From Alterluteimonas quercicellularis (GTDB lineage: Bacteria; Pseudomonadota; Gammaproteobacteria; Xanthomonadales; Xanthomonadaceae): a DNA stretch of 64,000 bases. The stretch lies in contig NZ_JAIWPR010000016.1 of NCBI RefSeq assembly GCF_021191635.1, forward strand, positions 1 to 64,000, written 5' to 3'. The position numbers and the translations under genes were made by a program. A model generated the notes under the pieces. That model saw only the letters and a program-made list of their open reading frames with translations. It had not been told where the DNA came from and searched no databases. Positions 6,613-15,737 of the stretch are shown here, piece after piece; within the stretch, counting starts at the first letter, position 1; every line of letters starts with the position of its first letter.

Positions 6613-7781
6613 AAGCCACGCCCGCGCCCGCTGGCCTCTGGGCCGCCGCCTGGGTGGTGACGGCCGTGTTCATGCTGTCGAACTCGCCGACTCCGCTGTA
6701 TGTGCATTGGCAGCAGCAGCTGGGGTTCTCGTCGGGCGTGCTGACGGTCATCTTCGCGCTCTACATCGCAGGCCTGCTGGGCACGCTGCTGATCGCCGGC
6801 CAGTTATCCGATCGCTACGGACGCAAGCTCGTCCTCATCCCGGGGCTGTTGGCCGCCCTGGCGGCGTGCCTGCTGTTCGCTTCCGCGGCCTCGATCGCGA
6901 CCTTGGCGATGGGCAGGCTCCTGGCCGGCATCGCCGTGGGCGTGATCGTATCGGCGGGCATGGCTGCGGTGGTCGATGCGGGCGGATCGCAACACAAGCG
7001 ACAGGCGGCGCTCCTGGCTTCGGTGGCGATGGTGCTGGGCGCCGGGCTTGGGCCCTTGCTGGCCGGGGGCCTTGCGCAAGGCCTGGCGCAGCCGGTGCTT
7101 CCGATCTTCGGCATCGAGGCGCTGGTGCTGCTCAGTGCGCTGGGCATCGTGTGGCGGTTGCCGCTGCGCCGTCCGATCTCATCCGGTCCCGCGCGGCTGC
7201 GCCTGCCCACGGTGCCGCCGGCCAACCGTCGGCAGGTCGCCTGCGGCATCGCCACCTTCGCTCCCGGCATCACCGCCACGTCTTTCGTATTGGCGCTGGG
7301 GCCTTCGCTGCTGTCGCATCTGCTCGACGTGCGCAGTCCGCTGCTGGCCGGTGGCATGGCATGCGCGATGTTCCTGACCGCCACCGGCGTGCAGTTCGCG
7401 GTGCGCCGTTGGCCGACGCGACGCATCTTCGCCGCCAGCACTGCGGCGACGGCGCTGTCGATGGTCGGGTTGGCGTGGGCCGTACACGCCTCGCTGGTGC
7501 CGGCGCTGGTCGCGTCCGCACTGCTCGCGGGCGCCGGCCAGGGGCTGGGCCAGCTGGGCGGCTTGACGCTGATCGGCCTGCACGTCCCGGACAGCCATCG
7601 CGCGCAAGCCAACGCAGTCCTCAACATCGGCGGATACGTCCCGGCCGGCCTGCTGCCGGTGGCGACGGGCTATCTGATGGATGCGGTGGGACTGGCGTCG
7701 GGGGCCACGCTGTTCGCGCTGGCGCTGACGGTCACTGCGCTTGTCGGCGGCACCTGGGCCGCGCGGCAGGCGGGCGACTGA
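6609..7781 (+). CDS. MFS drug-efflux-type transporter
   Basis: 390 aa with about twelve hydrophobic segments, as in the major facilitator superfamily. The loop between segments 2 and 3 carries the motif-A sequence GQLSDRYGRKLVL. N-terminal NSPTPLYVHWQQQLGFS is seen in drug:proton antiporter-like members. The start ATG at 6609 overlaps the oxidoreductase stop codon. Likely an inner-membrane exporter for the compound sensed by the ArsR-type repressor; substrate cannot be read from sequence. GC is below that of the core genome. Confidence 0.9.
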   Translation: MKATPAPAGLWAAAWVVTAVFMLSNSPTPLYVHWQQQLGFSSGVLTVIFALYIAGLLGTLLIAGQLSDRYGRKLVLIPGLLAALAACLLFASAASIATLAMGRLLAGIAVGVIVSAGMAAVVDAGGSQHKRQAALLASVAMVLGAGLGPLLAGGLAQGLAQPVLPIFGIEALVLLSALGIVWRLPLRRPISSGPARLRLPTVPPANRRQVACGIATFAPGITATSFVLALGPSLLSHLLDVRSPLLAGGMACAMFLTATGVQFAVRRWPTRRIFAASTAATALSMVGLAWAVHASLVPALVASALLAGAGQGLGQLGGLTLIGLHVPDSHRAQANAVLNIGGYVPAGLLPVATGYLMDAVGLASGATLFALALTVTALVGGTWAARQAGD

Positions 7782-8024
7782 ACCACGGGTGGAGGAAACG
7801 CATTGGGGAGTCCGCACTGCTTCCCGATCGCAACCGGAGCGCCGCATTTCGCCCGGGCGGCCGAGCCGCCGGCTGCGGCGGCCAATTGCGCGTGGCGCCA
7901 TCCGATGGCGTCACGCCGCCGCGCCCGGGCGCCTTCCCGATGCAGTGCCGCGAGGACGACCCCGAAGCCGGCATCCACCGGGTCGAAGCGCCGCTCAGGA
8001 AATCGAACGGGTTCCCGGCGGCGC

Positions 8025-8522
8025 TCAGGGCGTCCCGGCGTGGACGCCCTCGCCTTCGCCGATCTTGCTCTGCTGGTAGTTCTGCAGCCCGACCATGCGG
8101 ATCAGCCGCAGCTGCTGCTCCAGCCAGTAGGTGTGGTCCTCCTCGGTGTCGCCCAGCTGCGCCACCAGCACCTGCCGGCTGACGAAGTCCTGGTGGCGCT
8201 CGCACAGCGCCACCCCGCGGGCCAGATCGGCGCGCACCTTGTACTCGAGGTCGAGGTCCTTCTGCAGCATCTCCTCCACCGTGCGCCCGGGCTCGAAGGC
8301 GTGCGGGCGCATGTCCGGATCGCCCTCCAGGAACAGGATGCGCCGCAGCAGCGCGTCGGCGTGCTGGGTCTCCTCCTCCATCTCGTGGTCGATGCGCTGG
8401 TAGAGGCGGTGCAGGCCGAGATCCTCGTAGCGGCGCGAATGCAGGAAGTACTGGTCGCGGGCGGCGAGCTCGCCGCGCAGCAGCTCCTTGAGGTAGTCGA
8501 CGACTTCGGGATGACCTTTCAT
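8025..8522 (-). CDS. bfr: Bacterioferritin subunit lacking the haem methionine
   Basis: 165 aa, the family length. The N-terminus [19 protein letters not shown] is typical. Di-iron ligands can be placed: E18, E51, H54, then E93 in LDLEYK, and E/H in EEDHTYW (about 126 and 129). The C-terminus [20 protein letters not shown] is canonical. Position 52, the methionine that binds haem between subunits in E. coli Bfr, is threonine here (EETQHAD). The protein may therefore be a ferroxidase-type subunit that partners a haem-binding Bfr, as in two-subunit Neisseria and Pseudomonas bacterioferritins. Start is the ATG at 8522. Divergent from the acylase gene. Confidence 0.93.
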   Translation of the reverse strand: MKGHPEVVDYLKELLRGELAARDQYFLHSRRYEDLGLHRLYQRIDHEMEEETQHADALLRRILFLEGDPDMRPHAFEPGRTVEEMLQKDLDLEYKVRADLARGVALCERHQDFVSRQVLVAQLGDTEEDHTYWLEQQLRLIRMVGLQNYQQSKIGEGEGVHAGTP

Positions 8523-8630
8523 TTGCGCCCTCGGCACGACGTGGGATGCGCGGCAGTATGCCCATTCGCGCGAGGCGATGATCGGATGCGAATCGGTCCG
8601 ACTTGCATTCTCGCTGTCAGGACGTGGCCC

Positions 8631-8636
8631 TACAAT
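8631..8636 (+). promoter_or_regulatory. Candidate -10 box for the acylase gene
   Basis: TACAAT, with no convincing -35 at 17 bases. It lies about 35 bases before the ATG at 8672, and a GAGAAGGAG ribosome site (8655-8663) sits between. Confidence 0.4.
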
Positions 8637-8671
8637 CGGCCGTCGTCCACGCCCGAGAAGGAGCCCCGCCC

Positions 8672-11194
8672 ATGCGACCGAGGACAGGACGCCTCCTGCG
8701 CCGGATGGCCCTGCTGTGCCTGGTGCTGGCGCTGGCGGCCGTCGCCGCGGCCTGGTGGCTGCTGCGCGGCAGCCTGCCCCGGCTCGACGGCGAGCTCGCC
8801 CTGCCCGGGCTGTCGGCACCGGCGACCGTCGGGCGCGACGCGCTGGGCGTGGTCACCGTGGACGCCGCCAGCGAGACCGACGCCTTCCGCGCGCTGGGCT
8901 ACGTGCACGCGCAGGAGCGCTACTTCGAGATGGACCTGATGCGCCGGGTGCCGGCCGGCGAACTGTCGGCGCTGTTCGGCGAGCGCGCCCTGGAGACCGA
9001 CCGCCGCAACCGCGTGCACCGCATGCGCGCGCGGGTGGAGGCTTCGCTGGCGGAGATCGCCGGCGACCGCCTGGCGCAGCTGCAGGCCTACGCCGACGGC
9101 GCCAACGCCGGGCTGGCGGCGCTGCGCGTGCGCCCCTGGCCGTACCTGCTGCTGGGCCGCGCGCCGGAACCGTGGACGCCGGCGGACGCCGCGCTGACCG
9201 GCTATGCGATGTACTTCGACCTGCAGGACGCGGACAACGCGCGCGAGCTGGCGCGCGGGCGGATGCGCCCGCACCTGCCGCCGGCGCTGTTCGCCCTGCT
9301 CGCCCACGACGGCAGCAGCTGGGACGCGCCGCTGTTCGGCGGCCCGCGCGGCGACGCGGCGCTGCCCGCCGCCGCGGCCGTGGACCTGCGCACCCTGGCC
9401 GCGCCGCCGGCCGGCGGCGGGACGCCGGCGCTGGCCCCCTCCGGGTCCGAACCCGGCGGCACCGGCGGCCTGGCCGCGATCGCGGCGCCGCCCGGCGGCG
9501 CGGACCTGCGGCGCGGCAGCAACAACTTCGCGGTCTCCGGCGCGCTGACCCGCGACGGCCGCGCGCTGGTCGCCGACGACATGCACCTGGGCCTGCGCGC
9601 GCCCGGCATCTGGTTCCGCGCGCGCCTGCGCTATCCGCACCCGAACGCGCCCGGCGGCCGCGTCGACGTGTCCGGCTTCACCCTGCCCGGCCTGCCGGCG
9701 GTGGTGGTCGGCAGCAACACCCACGTCGCCTGGGGCTTCACCAACAGCTACGGCGACTACCTCGACTGGCAGCGCGTGCGCCCGTGCCAGGCCTCCGCGC
9801 CGGCGCAGGCGTCCGGCTGCGCGCCGATCGTGCGCCACGTCGAGCGCATCGCGGTCGCCGGCGGCGCGGACGAGACGCTGACCGTCGAGGAGACCGCCTG
9901 GGGCCCGCTGGTGCACCGCGAGGACGACGGCACCGCGCTGGCGCTGCGCTGGGTCGCGCACCTGCCGGGCTCGCTGAACTTCGGCCTGGCCGACTTCGCG
10001 CTCGCCCGCGACCTGGACGACGCGCTGGCGATCGCCGACCGCACCGCCACGCCCACCCAGAACCTCGTCGCCGGCGACCGCGCCGGCCGCATCGCCTGGC
10101 GGCTGCTCGGGCCGATCCCGGTGCGCGACGCGGGTTGCGATGGCTTCCTGCCCACCGACGCGACCGCGGCCGGCGCCGCGCCCTGCCCGCCCTGGCCGAT
10201 CGCCACCGACGCCTCGCCGCTGCTGCGCTCGCCCGCCGCCGACCGCCTGTGGACCGCCAACAGCCGCGTGGTCGACGGCGCCGACTTCGCCCGCATCGGC
10301 GACGGCGGGGCCACCCTCGGCGCCCGCGCGCGCCAGATCCGCGATGCGCTGGCCGCCGGCGAGCGCTTCGCCGAACGCCACCTGCTCGACATCCAGCTCG
10401 ACGACCGCGCCCTGCTGATGACCCGCTGGCGGACGCTGCTGCGCGAGACCGCGGCCCGCCCGGCGGCGCCCGGCGACGCCGGCTCGCCGGCGCTGCACGC
10501 GCTGGCCGAGGCCGCGCGCGACTGGTCGGGCCGGGCGGAGCCCGGTTCGGCCGCCTACCGCATCGTGCGGGCGTGGCGGCTGGCGGTGCACGCGCGCATC
10601 GCCGACGGGCTGTCGGCGCCGGCGCGCGCCGCGCTGGGGCCGGACTTCGTCGCCCCCGACTGGCCCAACCTCGAAGGCGTGGTGTGGCCGCTGGTGCAGC
10701 GCCGCCCCGCGCACCTGCTGCCGCGCCGCTACGCCTGCGCCGAGCGCGACGACGCGCCCGCCCGCTGCCGCGACGAGGCGCACGGCTGGGCCGCGCTGTT
10801 CGAGGACGCGGCGGCCGAGGTGCGGGCGGAACTGGAGGCGCTCGGACCGCTGCGCGAACGCACCTGGGGCGAGCGCAACACCGCGGCGATCTGCCATCCG
10901 CTGGCGGGCGCGATCCCGCTGCTGGGCCGGCGCGCGCTGTGCATGCCGCCCGACCCGCTGCCCGGCGACGGCATGATGCCGCGCGTGCAGGGCCCGGCGT
11001 TCGGGGCCTCGCAGCGCATGGTAGTGGCGCCCGGGCACGAGGCGGAGGGCATCGCCCACATGCCCGGGGGCCAGAGCGGCCACCCGCTGTCGCCGTTCTG
11101 GGGCGCCGGCCATGCGGACTGGGTGCAGGGCCGGCCCGCGCCGTTCCTGCCGGGCGAGGCGGTGCACGTGCTGCGCCTCGCGCCCGCACCATAG
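8672..11194 (+). CDS. Penicillin acylase-family N-terminal nucleophile hydrolase
   Basis: 840 aa with an N-terminal hydrophobic segment (about residues 10-30), so exported to the periplasm or anchored. The alpha-chain motif [20 protein letters not shown] is typical of penicillin amidases. After a Pro/Gly-rich spacer, [11 protein letters not shown] places the nucleophilic Ser at residue 283, where the precursor should self-cleave into alpha and beta chains. [10 protein letters not shown] and PTQNLVAGD belong to the beta chain. Family members cleave amides ranging from beta-lactams to acyl-homoserine lactones; the substrate here cannot be told. The ATG at 8672 has a strong GAGAAGGAG site 8 bases upstream. 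Confidence 0.9.
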   Translation: MRPRTGRLLRRMALLCLVLALAAVAAAWWLLRGSLPRLDGELALPGLSAPATVGRDALGVVTVDAASETDAFRALGYVHAQERYFEMDLMRRVPAGELSALFGERALETDRRNRVHRMRARVEASLAEIAGDRLAQLQAYADGANAGLAALRVRPWPYLLLGRAPEPWTPADAALTGYAMYFDLQDADNARELARGRMRPHLPPALFALLAHDGSSWDAPLFGGPRGDAALPAAAAVDLRTLAAPPAGGGTPALAPSGSEPGGTGGLAAIAAPPGGADLRRGSNNFAVSGALTRDGRALVADDMHLGLRAPGIWFRARLRYPHPNAPGGRVDVSGFTLPGLPAVVVGSNTHVAWGFTNSYGDYLDWQRVRPCQASAPAQASGCAPIVRHVERIAVAGGADETLTVEETAWGPLVHREDDGTALALRWVAHLPGSLNFGLADFALARDLDDALAIADRTATPTQNLVAGDRAGRIAWRLLGPIPVRDAGCDGFLPTDATAAGAAPCPPWPIATDASPLLRSPAADRLWTANSRVVDGADFARIGDGGATLGARARQIRDALAAGERFAERHLLDIQLDDRALLMTRWRTLLRETAARPAAPGDAGSPALHALAEAARDWSGRAEPGSAAYRIVRAWRLAVHARIADGLSAPARAALGPDFVAPDWPNLEGVVWPLVQRRPAHLLPRRYACAERDDAPARCRDEAHGWAALFEDAAAEVRAELEALGPLRERTWGERNTAAICHPLAGAIPLLGRRALCMPPDPLPGDGMMPRVQGPAFGASQRMVVAPGHEAEGIAHMPGGQSGHPLSPFWGAGHADWVQGRPAPFLPGEAVHVLRLAPAP

Positions 11195-11214
11195 CCGCGC
11201 GCTCCACACCATCC

Positions 11215-11368
11215 CGTAGGAGCGCGCTCGCGCGCGACCGGGCCAGGTGACGCCGGACTTGCGGCAGGAGAAGAACGCGTCCCCACGCGCGGACGTCGGT
11301 CGACGACCGCCGGCACCGCTTTCCCGGAGCCAGAGGAAAAACGTCGCGCGCGAGCGCGCTCCTACGGG
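11215..11368. repeat. Repeat family A, full-length composite element
   Basis: Terminal inverted arms GTAGGAGCGCGCTCGCGCGC (within 11215-11242) and its reverse complement (11343-11368) enclose about 100 bp. The internal part, read in reverse, matches 31200-31294. REP-like arms occur again at about 19.7, 31.2, 51.0 and 54.8 kb. It sits between the converging acylase and nitroreductase genes. No open frame; probably a non-autonomous REP/BIME-type mobile element. Confidence 0.8.
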
Positions 11369-11391
11369 CCGCCGGCCGGCGACCCGCTCGA

Positions 11392-11991
11392 TCAGCCGAA
11401 GACGCGGAAGCGCTCGGCGTCGTCGATGAAGGTCTTGTCGCCGATCGGCGCCTCGTTGGAGCCGAACGGCATCTGCGCGCGCAGCTTCCAGCTCGCCGGC
11501 AGCGACCACTCGGCCGCGGCGGCCGCGTCCGCCAGCGGGTTGTAGTGCTGCAGGCTGGCGCCGATGCCGGCGTTGGCCAGCGCCGTCCACACCGAGAACT
11601 GCGCGATCGCGCTGGCGTGCTCGGACCACACCGGGAAGTTGTCGGCGTACAGCGGGAACTGCGCCTGCAGGCCCTTGACCACGTCCTGGTCCTCGTAGAA
11701 CAGCACGGTGCCGGCGCCGGCGGCGAAGCCGTCGATCTTGCGCTCGGTGTTGGCGAAGGACTCGGCGGGCACGATCGCGCGCAGCGCGTCCTTGACGATC
11801 TCCCAGAAGCGCAGGCTCTGCGCGCCGAACAGGATCACCGCGCGCGAACTCTGCGAGTTGAACGACGACGGCGCCAGCCGCACCGCGTCCTGGATCAGCG
11901 CCGCGGTCTCGTCCTGGGACAGGGGCAGCCGGCGGCCGAGCGCGTACTGCGTGCGACGGCGCCGGCTGGCTTCGATGAAGGGATTGCTCAT
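11392..11991 (-). CDS. Nitroreductase-family oxidoreductase
   Basis: 199 aa. SRRRRTQYALG near the N-terminus, then LAPSSFNSQSSRAVILFG, are the flavin-binding segments of the nitroreductase superfamily (YdgI-like branch). FEDQDVV-type and AIAQFSVWTALANAGIGASLQHYNP are typical of the oxygen-insensitive FMN enzymes that oxidise NAD(P)H and reduce nitro or quinone compounds. The ATG at 11991 gives MSNPFIEA, a normal start. Physiological substrate unknown. It is monocistronic in the leftward direction and separated from fabV by a repeat. Confidence 0.88.
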   Translation of the reverse strand: MSNPFIEASRRRRTQYALGRRLPLSQDETAALIQDAVRLAPSSFNSQSSRAVILFGAQSLRFWEIVKDALRAIVPAESFANTERKIDGFAAGAGTVLFYEDQDVVKGLQAQFPLYADNFPVWSEHASAIAQFSVWTALANAGIGASLQHYNPLADAAAAAEWSLPASWKLRAQMPFGSNEAPIGDKTFIDDAERFRVFG

Positions 11992-12120
11992 GGTGCGTGG
12001 CCTGCTGTGGGGAAGGAATGCAGGCAGCAGACTAAGGACAGGGCCGGCCCGGCAACAGGACCCGCGGCGGGACGAATCGTTGCAGGGCCGGCACGGCCGC
12101 CGCCAGCACCCCGCTCGAGA

Positions 12121-12308
12121 CCTGTTCGAAGTCCGTCGCGAGCGCAGCCGGGTGGCGCGTGGCGGAGCGCAGGAAGCGCAGTGTGCGAGCGGTACATGAG
12201 CATGGGTGGCCATCGCCGGCGCGATGTCGAGAACCGCTCCTGGCGGTTCTTTCGAGCACCGCACGCTCGCCAGCTGGCGAGCGCAGCAGGCGTTCGAACG
12301 GGTTTTCA
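12121..12308 (-). repeat. Dispersed repeat family C, copy 2
   Basis: Reads leftward from the fabV stop codon. Homologous to 4341-4492 in the block order AACCCGTTCGAACGCCTG, then CATCGCGCCGGCGATGG, then GCGCCACCCGGCTGCGCTCG. An extra internal hairpin (GAACCGCC...GGCGGTTC and CTCGCCAGCTGGCGAG) makes it longer than copy 1. It fills most of the 314-bp gap between the nitroreductase and fabV; the remaining 11992-12120 shows nothing recognisable. Confidence 0.6.
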
Positions 12309-13511
12309 GAGCTCGACGACGTCGAAGCTCACGTCCGGGTCCACCTCGGCGTCGTAGTCCACGTCGTCGCGGTCGAAGCCGAACAGCTTGAGGAACTCGT
12401 GCTTGTAGCCGGCGTAGTCGGTCAGCTCGAACAGGTTCTGCGTCGTGACCTGCGGCCACAGCGCCTTGCAGGCCTCCTGCACCTCGGGGCGCAGTTCCCA
12501 GTCGTCCAGCCGCAGCCGGTGCTCGTCGTCGACCTCCGCCGGACGACCGTCCTCGCGGTACATGCGCTCGCGGAACAGGCGGTCCAGCTGCTCGATGGGG
12601 CCCTCGTGCAGCCCCTGCTCCTTCATCACCTTGAAGACGATGGCGATGTACAGCGGTAGCACCGGGATCGCCGCGCTGGCCTGGGTGACCACCGACTTCA
12701 GCACCGCGACGTTCGCCCCGCCGCCGCTGGCCGCCAGCTTCGCGTCCAGCCGGCGCGCGGTCGCGTCGAGGTCCGCCTTGGCGCGGCCGAGCGCGCCGTG
12801 CCAGTAGATCGGCCAGGTGATCTCGGTGCCGATGTAGCTGAAGGCCACGCTGCGCGCGCCCTCGGCCAGCACGCCGGCGCGCGCCAGCGCGTCGATCCAC
12901 AGCGCCCAGTCCTGCCCGCCCATCACCGTCACCGTGTCCTCGATCTCCTGCTCGGTCGCCGGCTCGATCGTGGCCTGCACGATCTGGTCGCGGTTGGTGT
13001 CGATCGCGGTGGAGGTGTAGGGCGCGCCGATCGGCTTGAGCGCCGAGCGCTTGATCTCGCCGGTCTCCGGCAGCTTGCGCACGGGCGAGGCCAGCGAGTA
13101 GACGACCAGGTCCACCTGCCCGCCCATCTCGTCGCGGATCAGCTGGATCACCTTGTCGCGCGCGGCGTCGGAGAACGCATCGCCGTTGATCGAGCGGCTG
13201 TAGAGGCCGGCCTCCTTGGCGTAGCGGTCGAACGCCGCGGCGTTGTACCAGCCGGCGGTGCCCGGCTTCTTCTCGCTGCCCGGCTTCTCGAAGAACACGC
13301 CCAGGGTGTCGGCGCCGAAGCCGAACGCGGCGCCGATGCGCGCGGCCAGGCCGTAGCCGCTGGAGGCGCCGATCACCAGCACCTTCTTCGGCCCGTCGCT
13401 GCGCACGCCCCGCGCCCGCGTGGCCGCGATCTGGTCGCGCACGTTGAGCTCGCAGCCCGTGGGATGCGTGGTGGTGCAGATGAAGCCGCGGACCTTGGGA
13501 TGGATGATCAC
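12306..13511 (-). CDS. fabV: Enoyl-[acyl-carrier-protein] reductase FabV
   Basis: 401 aa, the FabV length (about 400) and much longer than FabI. It reduces trans-2-enoyl-ACP/CoA with NADH in the last step of fatty acid elongation. The N-terminal cofactor site is [17 protein letters not shown] (residues 44-60). The catalytic pair has the FabV-type Tyr-x8-Lys spacing, Y236 and K245 in [13 protein letters not shown]. The start [12 protein letters not shown] is the family consensus. FabV enzymes are insensitive to triclosan. The stop codon is the first triplet of a dispersed repeat. Confidence 0.96.
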   Translation of the reverse strand: MIIHPKVRGFICTTTHPTGCELNVRDQIAATRARGVRSDGPKKVLVIGASSGYGLAARIGAAFGFGADTLGVFFEKPGSEKKPGTAGWYNAAAFDRYAKEAGLYSRSINGDAFSDAARDKVIQLIRDEMGGQVDLVVYSLASPVRKLPETGEIKRSALKPIGAPYTSTAIDTNRDQIVQATIEPATEQEIEDTVTVMGGQDWALWIDALARAGVLAEGARSVAFSYIGTEITWPIYWHGALGRAKADLDATARRLDAKLAASGGGANVAVLKSVVTQASAAIPVLPLYIAIVFKVMKEQGLHEGPIEQLDRLFRERMYREDGRPAEVDDEHRLRLDDWELRPEVQEACKALWPQVTTQNLFELTDYAGYKHEFLKLFGFDRDDVDYDAEVDPDVSFDVVEL

Positions 13512-13608
13512 GGTGTCGCCTGTGGATGGGAAACGGGAAGCGCAAGTCTAAGGCCTGGGCCGGCGGCGGTCCCGTACGGTGGCCCATGGTGCGGCGCCCG
13601 CGCGACGC

Positions 13609-15303
13609 TCAGGCCGCGGCGTGGTGCACGCCCGCCACCGCGCGGCCGGACGGGTCCGCGGCGGCAGCGAACGCGGCGTCCCAGGCGATGGCCGCCGGCG
13701 AGGAACAGGCGATCGACTTGCCGCCGGGCACGGTCTCGGCCGCCGCGGGCGTCGGGAAGGCGCGCTCGAACAGGCTGCGGTAGAGATAGGCCTCCTTGGT
13801 CTGCGGCGGGTTGTGCGGGAAGCGGCGCGCCGCCGCCGCGAGCTCCCGGTCGGAGACCTGCGCCTGCGCGTGCGCCTTCAGCCCGTCGATCCAGCCGTAG
13901 CCCACGCCGTCGCTGAACTGCTCCTTCTGCCGCCACAGGATCTCGCGGGGCAGATAGCCCTCGAAGGCCTCGCGCAGCACCGCCTTCTCGATCCGCCCGC
14001 TCGGCGCGTCGATCGTCTTGTGCGCGGCGTCCATGCGCATCGCCACGTCCAGGAACTCGCGGTCGAGGAACGGCACGCGCGGCTCCACGCCCCAGGCCAT
14101 CATCGACTTGTTGGCGCGCAGGCAGTCGTAGTGGTGCAGCGCGTCGAGCTTGCGCACCAGTTCCTCGTGGAACTCGCGCGCGTCGGGCGCCTTGTGGAAA
14201 TAGAGATACCCGCCGAAGATCTCGTCGCTGCCCTCGCCCGACAGCACCATCTTCACCCCCATCGCCTTGATCCGCCGCGCCAGCAGGAACATCGGCGTGG
14301 AGGCGCGGATCGTGGTGACGTCGTAGGTCTCGATGTGGCGGATCACCTCCGGCAGGGCGTCGAGGCCTTCCTCCAGCGTGTACTCGAAGCCGTGGTGCAC
14401 GGTCCCCAGCGCCTCGGCGGCGATCTTCGCCGCGGCGAGGTCGGGCGAGCCCGCCAGGCCGATCGCGAACGAATGCAGGCGCGGCCACCAGGCCTCGCTG
14501 CGGTCGCCGTCCTCGATGCGGTGGCGCGCGTAGCGCGCGGCGACGGCGGCGACCAGCGAGGAATCCAGCCCGCCCGACAGCAGCACGCCGTAGGGCACGT
14601 CGGTCATCAGCTGGCGGTGCACCGCGGCCTCGAACGCCTCGCGCAGCGCCTGCGGCGACACCTCGACGCCCCGTACCGCGTCGTATTCGCGCCAGGGACG
14701 GTCGTAGTAGCGGACCAGCTCGCCGGTCGCGCTGTCGTACCAGTGCCCCGGCGGGAACGGGGCGACGTCGGCGCAGCGGTCGGCCAGCGCCTTCATCTCC
14801 GAGGCCACGCGCAGCCGGCCCTCGCGGTCGTGGCCCCAGTACAGCGGCACCACGCCGATCGGGTCGCGGGCGACGATGGCCCGGCCCCTGGCCTGGTCCC
14901 ACAGCGCGAAGGCGAAGATGCCGTTGAGCCGCTCCAGGAAGGCGGCCGGGCCGCCGCCGTCGGCCTCGCTCTCGAGGTAGAGCGCGTTGATGACCTCGCA
15001 GTCGGAGCCGGTCTGGAAGGCATAGGGCGCGCGCAGCGCCGCCTTCAGCGCCTGGTGGTTGTAGATCTCGCCGTTGACCGCCAGCGCCAGCGCGCCGTCG
15101 GCCGAGCGCAGCGGCTGCGCGCCGCCGGCCGGATCGACGATCGCCAGCCGCTCATGGACCAGCAGCGCGCCGTCGCCGACGTAGACGCCGCTCCAATCGG
15201 GGCCGCGGTGGCGCTGGCGTTGCGAGCATTCCAGCGCCTGGCGGCGCAGGCGCGAAAGGTCGTCGCCGGGTTGCAGACCGAAGATGCCGAAGATGGAACA
15301 CAT
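13609..15303 (-). CDS. asnB: Asparagine synthetase B (glutamine-hydrolysing)
   Basis: 564 aa (E. coli AsnB 554). It makes asparagine from aspartate, ATP and glutamine. The class II glutamine amidotransferase domain begins with Cys2 (MCSIFGIFG), the nucleophile exposed after Met removal. RHRGPDWSG and NGEIYNH are amidotransferase motifs. The C-terminal synthetase domain has the PP-loop SGGLDSSLVAA and SGEGSDEIFGGY. The start ATG at 15303 has an AAAAGGGAG site about 9 bases upstream. Upstream on the same strand lie an asparagine-rich leader peptide and an intrinsic terminator, implying attenuation by charged tRNA-Asn. Confidence 0.97.
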   Translation of the reverse strand: MCSIFGIFGLQPGDDLSRLRRQALECSQRQRHRGPDWSGVYVGDGALLVHERLAIVDPAGGAQPLRSADGALALAVNGEIYNHQALKAALRAPYAFQTGSDCEVINALYLESEADGGGPAAFLERLNGIFAFALWDQARGRAIVARDPIGVVPLYWGHDREGRLRVASEMKALADRCADVAPFPPGHWYDSATGELVRYYDRPWREYDAVRGVEVSPQALREAFEAAVHRQLMTDVPYGVLLSGGLDSSLVAAVAARYARHRIEDGDRSEAWWPRLHSFAIGLAGSPDLAAAKIAAEALGTVHHGFEYTLEEGLDALPEVIRHIETYDVTTIRASTPMFLLARRIKAMGVKMVLSGEGSDEIFGGYLYFHKAPDAREFHEELVRKLDALHHYDCLRANKSMMAWGVEPRVPFLDREFLDVAMRMDAAHKTIDAPSGRIEKAVLREAFEGYLPREILWRQKEQFSDGVGYGWIDGLKAHAQAQVSDRELAAAARRFPHNPPQTKEAYLYRSLFERAFPTPAAAETVPGGKSIACSSPAAIAWDAAFAAAADPSGRAVAGVHHAAA

Positions 15304-15383
15304 GCGAGGGAACTCCCTTTTCTGGGCAAGGATTTGGCGTTTCGCTTCTTCCTCCGCTCGCGGAGGAAGATATCGCATGCACG

Positions 15384-15412
15384 AAAAAGCCCGCGCCTTG
15401 CGGCGCGGGCTT
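15384..15412 (-). terminator. Attenuator terminator in the asnB leader
   Basis: On the minus strand an 11-bp perfect stem (arms 15402-15412 and 15387-15397) closes a GCAA tetraloop and runs directly into TTTTT (complement of 15384-15388). It lies about 25 bases after the leader-peptide stop codon and 80 bases before asnB. A terminator inside the 5' leader of a gene is the hallmark of attenuation. The leader segment 15442-15454 contains GCGGGC and CCGCGC stretches that could pair with either terminator arm. Confidence 0.8.
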
Positions 15413-15437
15413 CGTTGTGTGGCGCTTGTCGCTTCGC

Positions 15438-15524
15438 CTATGCGCGGGCCCGCAGCCGCGCACGAGAATTCGTGCCGCGATTGTTGCGGTTGGCGTTGTT
15501 GGCGATGGACGGCAGGCGGTGCAT
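15438..15524 (-). CDS. Asn-rich leader peptide of asnB
   Basis: A 28-codon frame on the minus strand whose middle reads ANNANRNNRGTN: six asparagine codons in eleven positions (residues 9-19). A stop TAG follows at 15438-15440. The RNA over residues 17-23 can form a 6-bp hairpin (15460-15475), and the terminator follows the stop by about 25 bases. This is the arrangement of amino-acid leader peptides. When Asn-tRNA is scarce a ribosome stalling on the Asn codons should prevent terminator formation and let asnB be transcribed. The ATG at 15524 has no clear Shine-Dalgarno, so the exact start is uncertain. The frame stays open upstream to 15887, but that part has no features. Confidence 0.72.
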   Translation of the reverse strand: MHRLPSIANNANRNNRGTNSRARLRARA

Positions 15525-15737
15525 GGGAGGCGACGCTACCGGTTCGTGCCGCGATTGGCAACAGTTGCCATCGCAACCTTTCCGGCACGGGCAAACCAGC
15601 GCGGCTTGCAGTGCCATTTTCAGGAGGCGGCAAGCCGCGGCCCCAACGATCGCGGCAGGAATACCGCACCCGATTCCGACACCGTCGAGCGTCCCATACC
15701 GTCGTCGTCGTACCGCGACAGTATCCCTTGAAACCAA
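15525..15737. other. Intergenic stretch with dyads upstream of the asnB leader
   Basis: No supported gene. It contains the 15-bp palindrome TGGCAACAGTTGCCA at 15556-15570, about 32 bases before the leader peptide on its strand, and a longer-range inverted pair GCGGCTTGC/GCAAGCCGC at 15601-15638. The palindrome is a plausible operator. I could not place a convincing asnB promoter by eye, although transcription must start here. Confidence 0.4.

Noticed and set aside
8630..11629. 999-codon antisense frame over the acylase gene
   Set aside because: Same composition artefact; runs through an intergenic repeat and has no family features.
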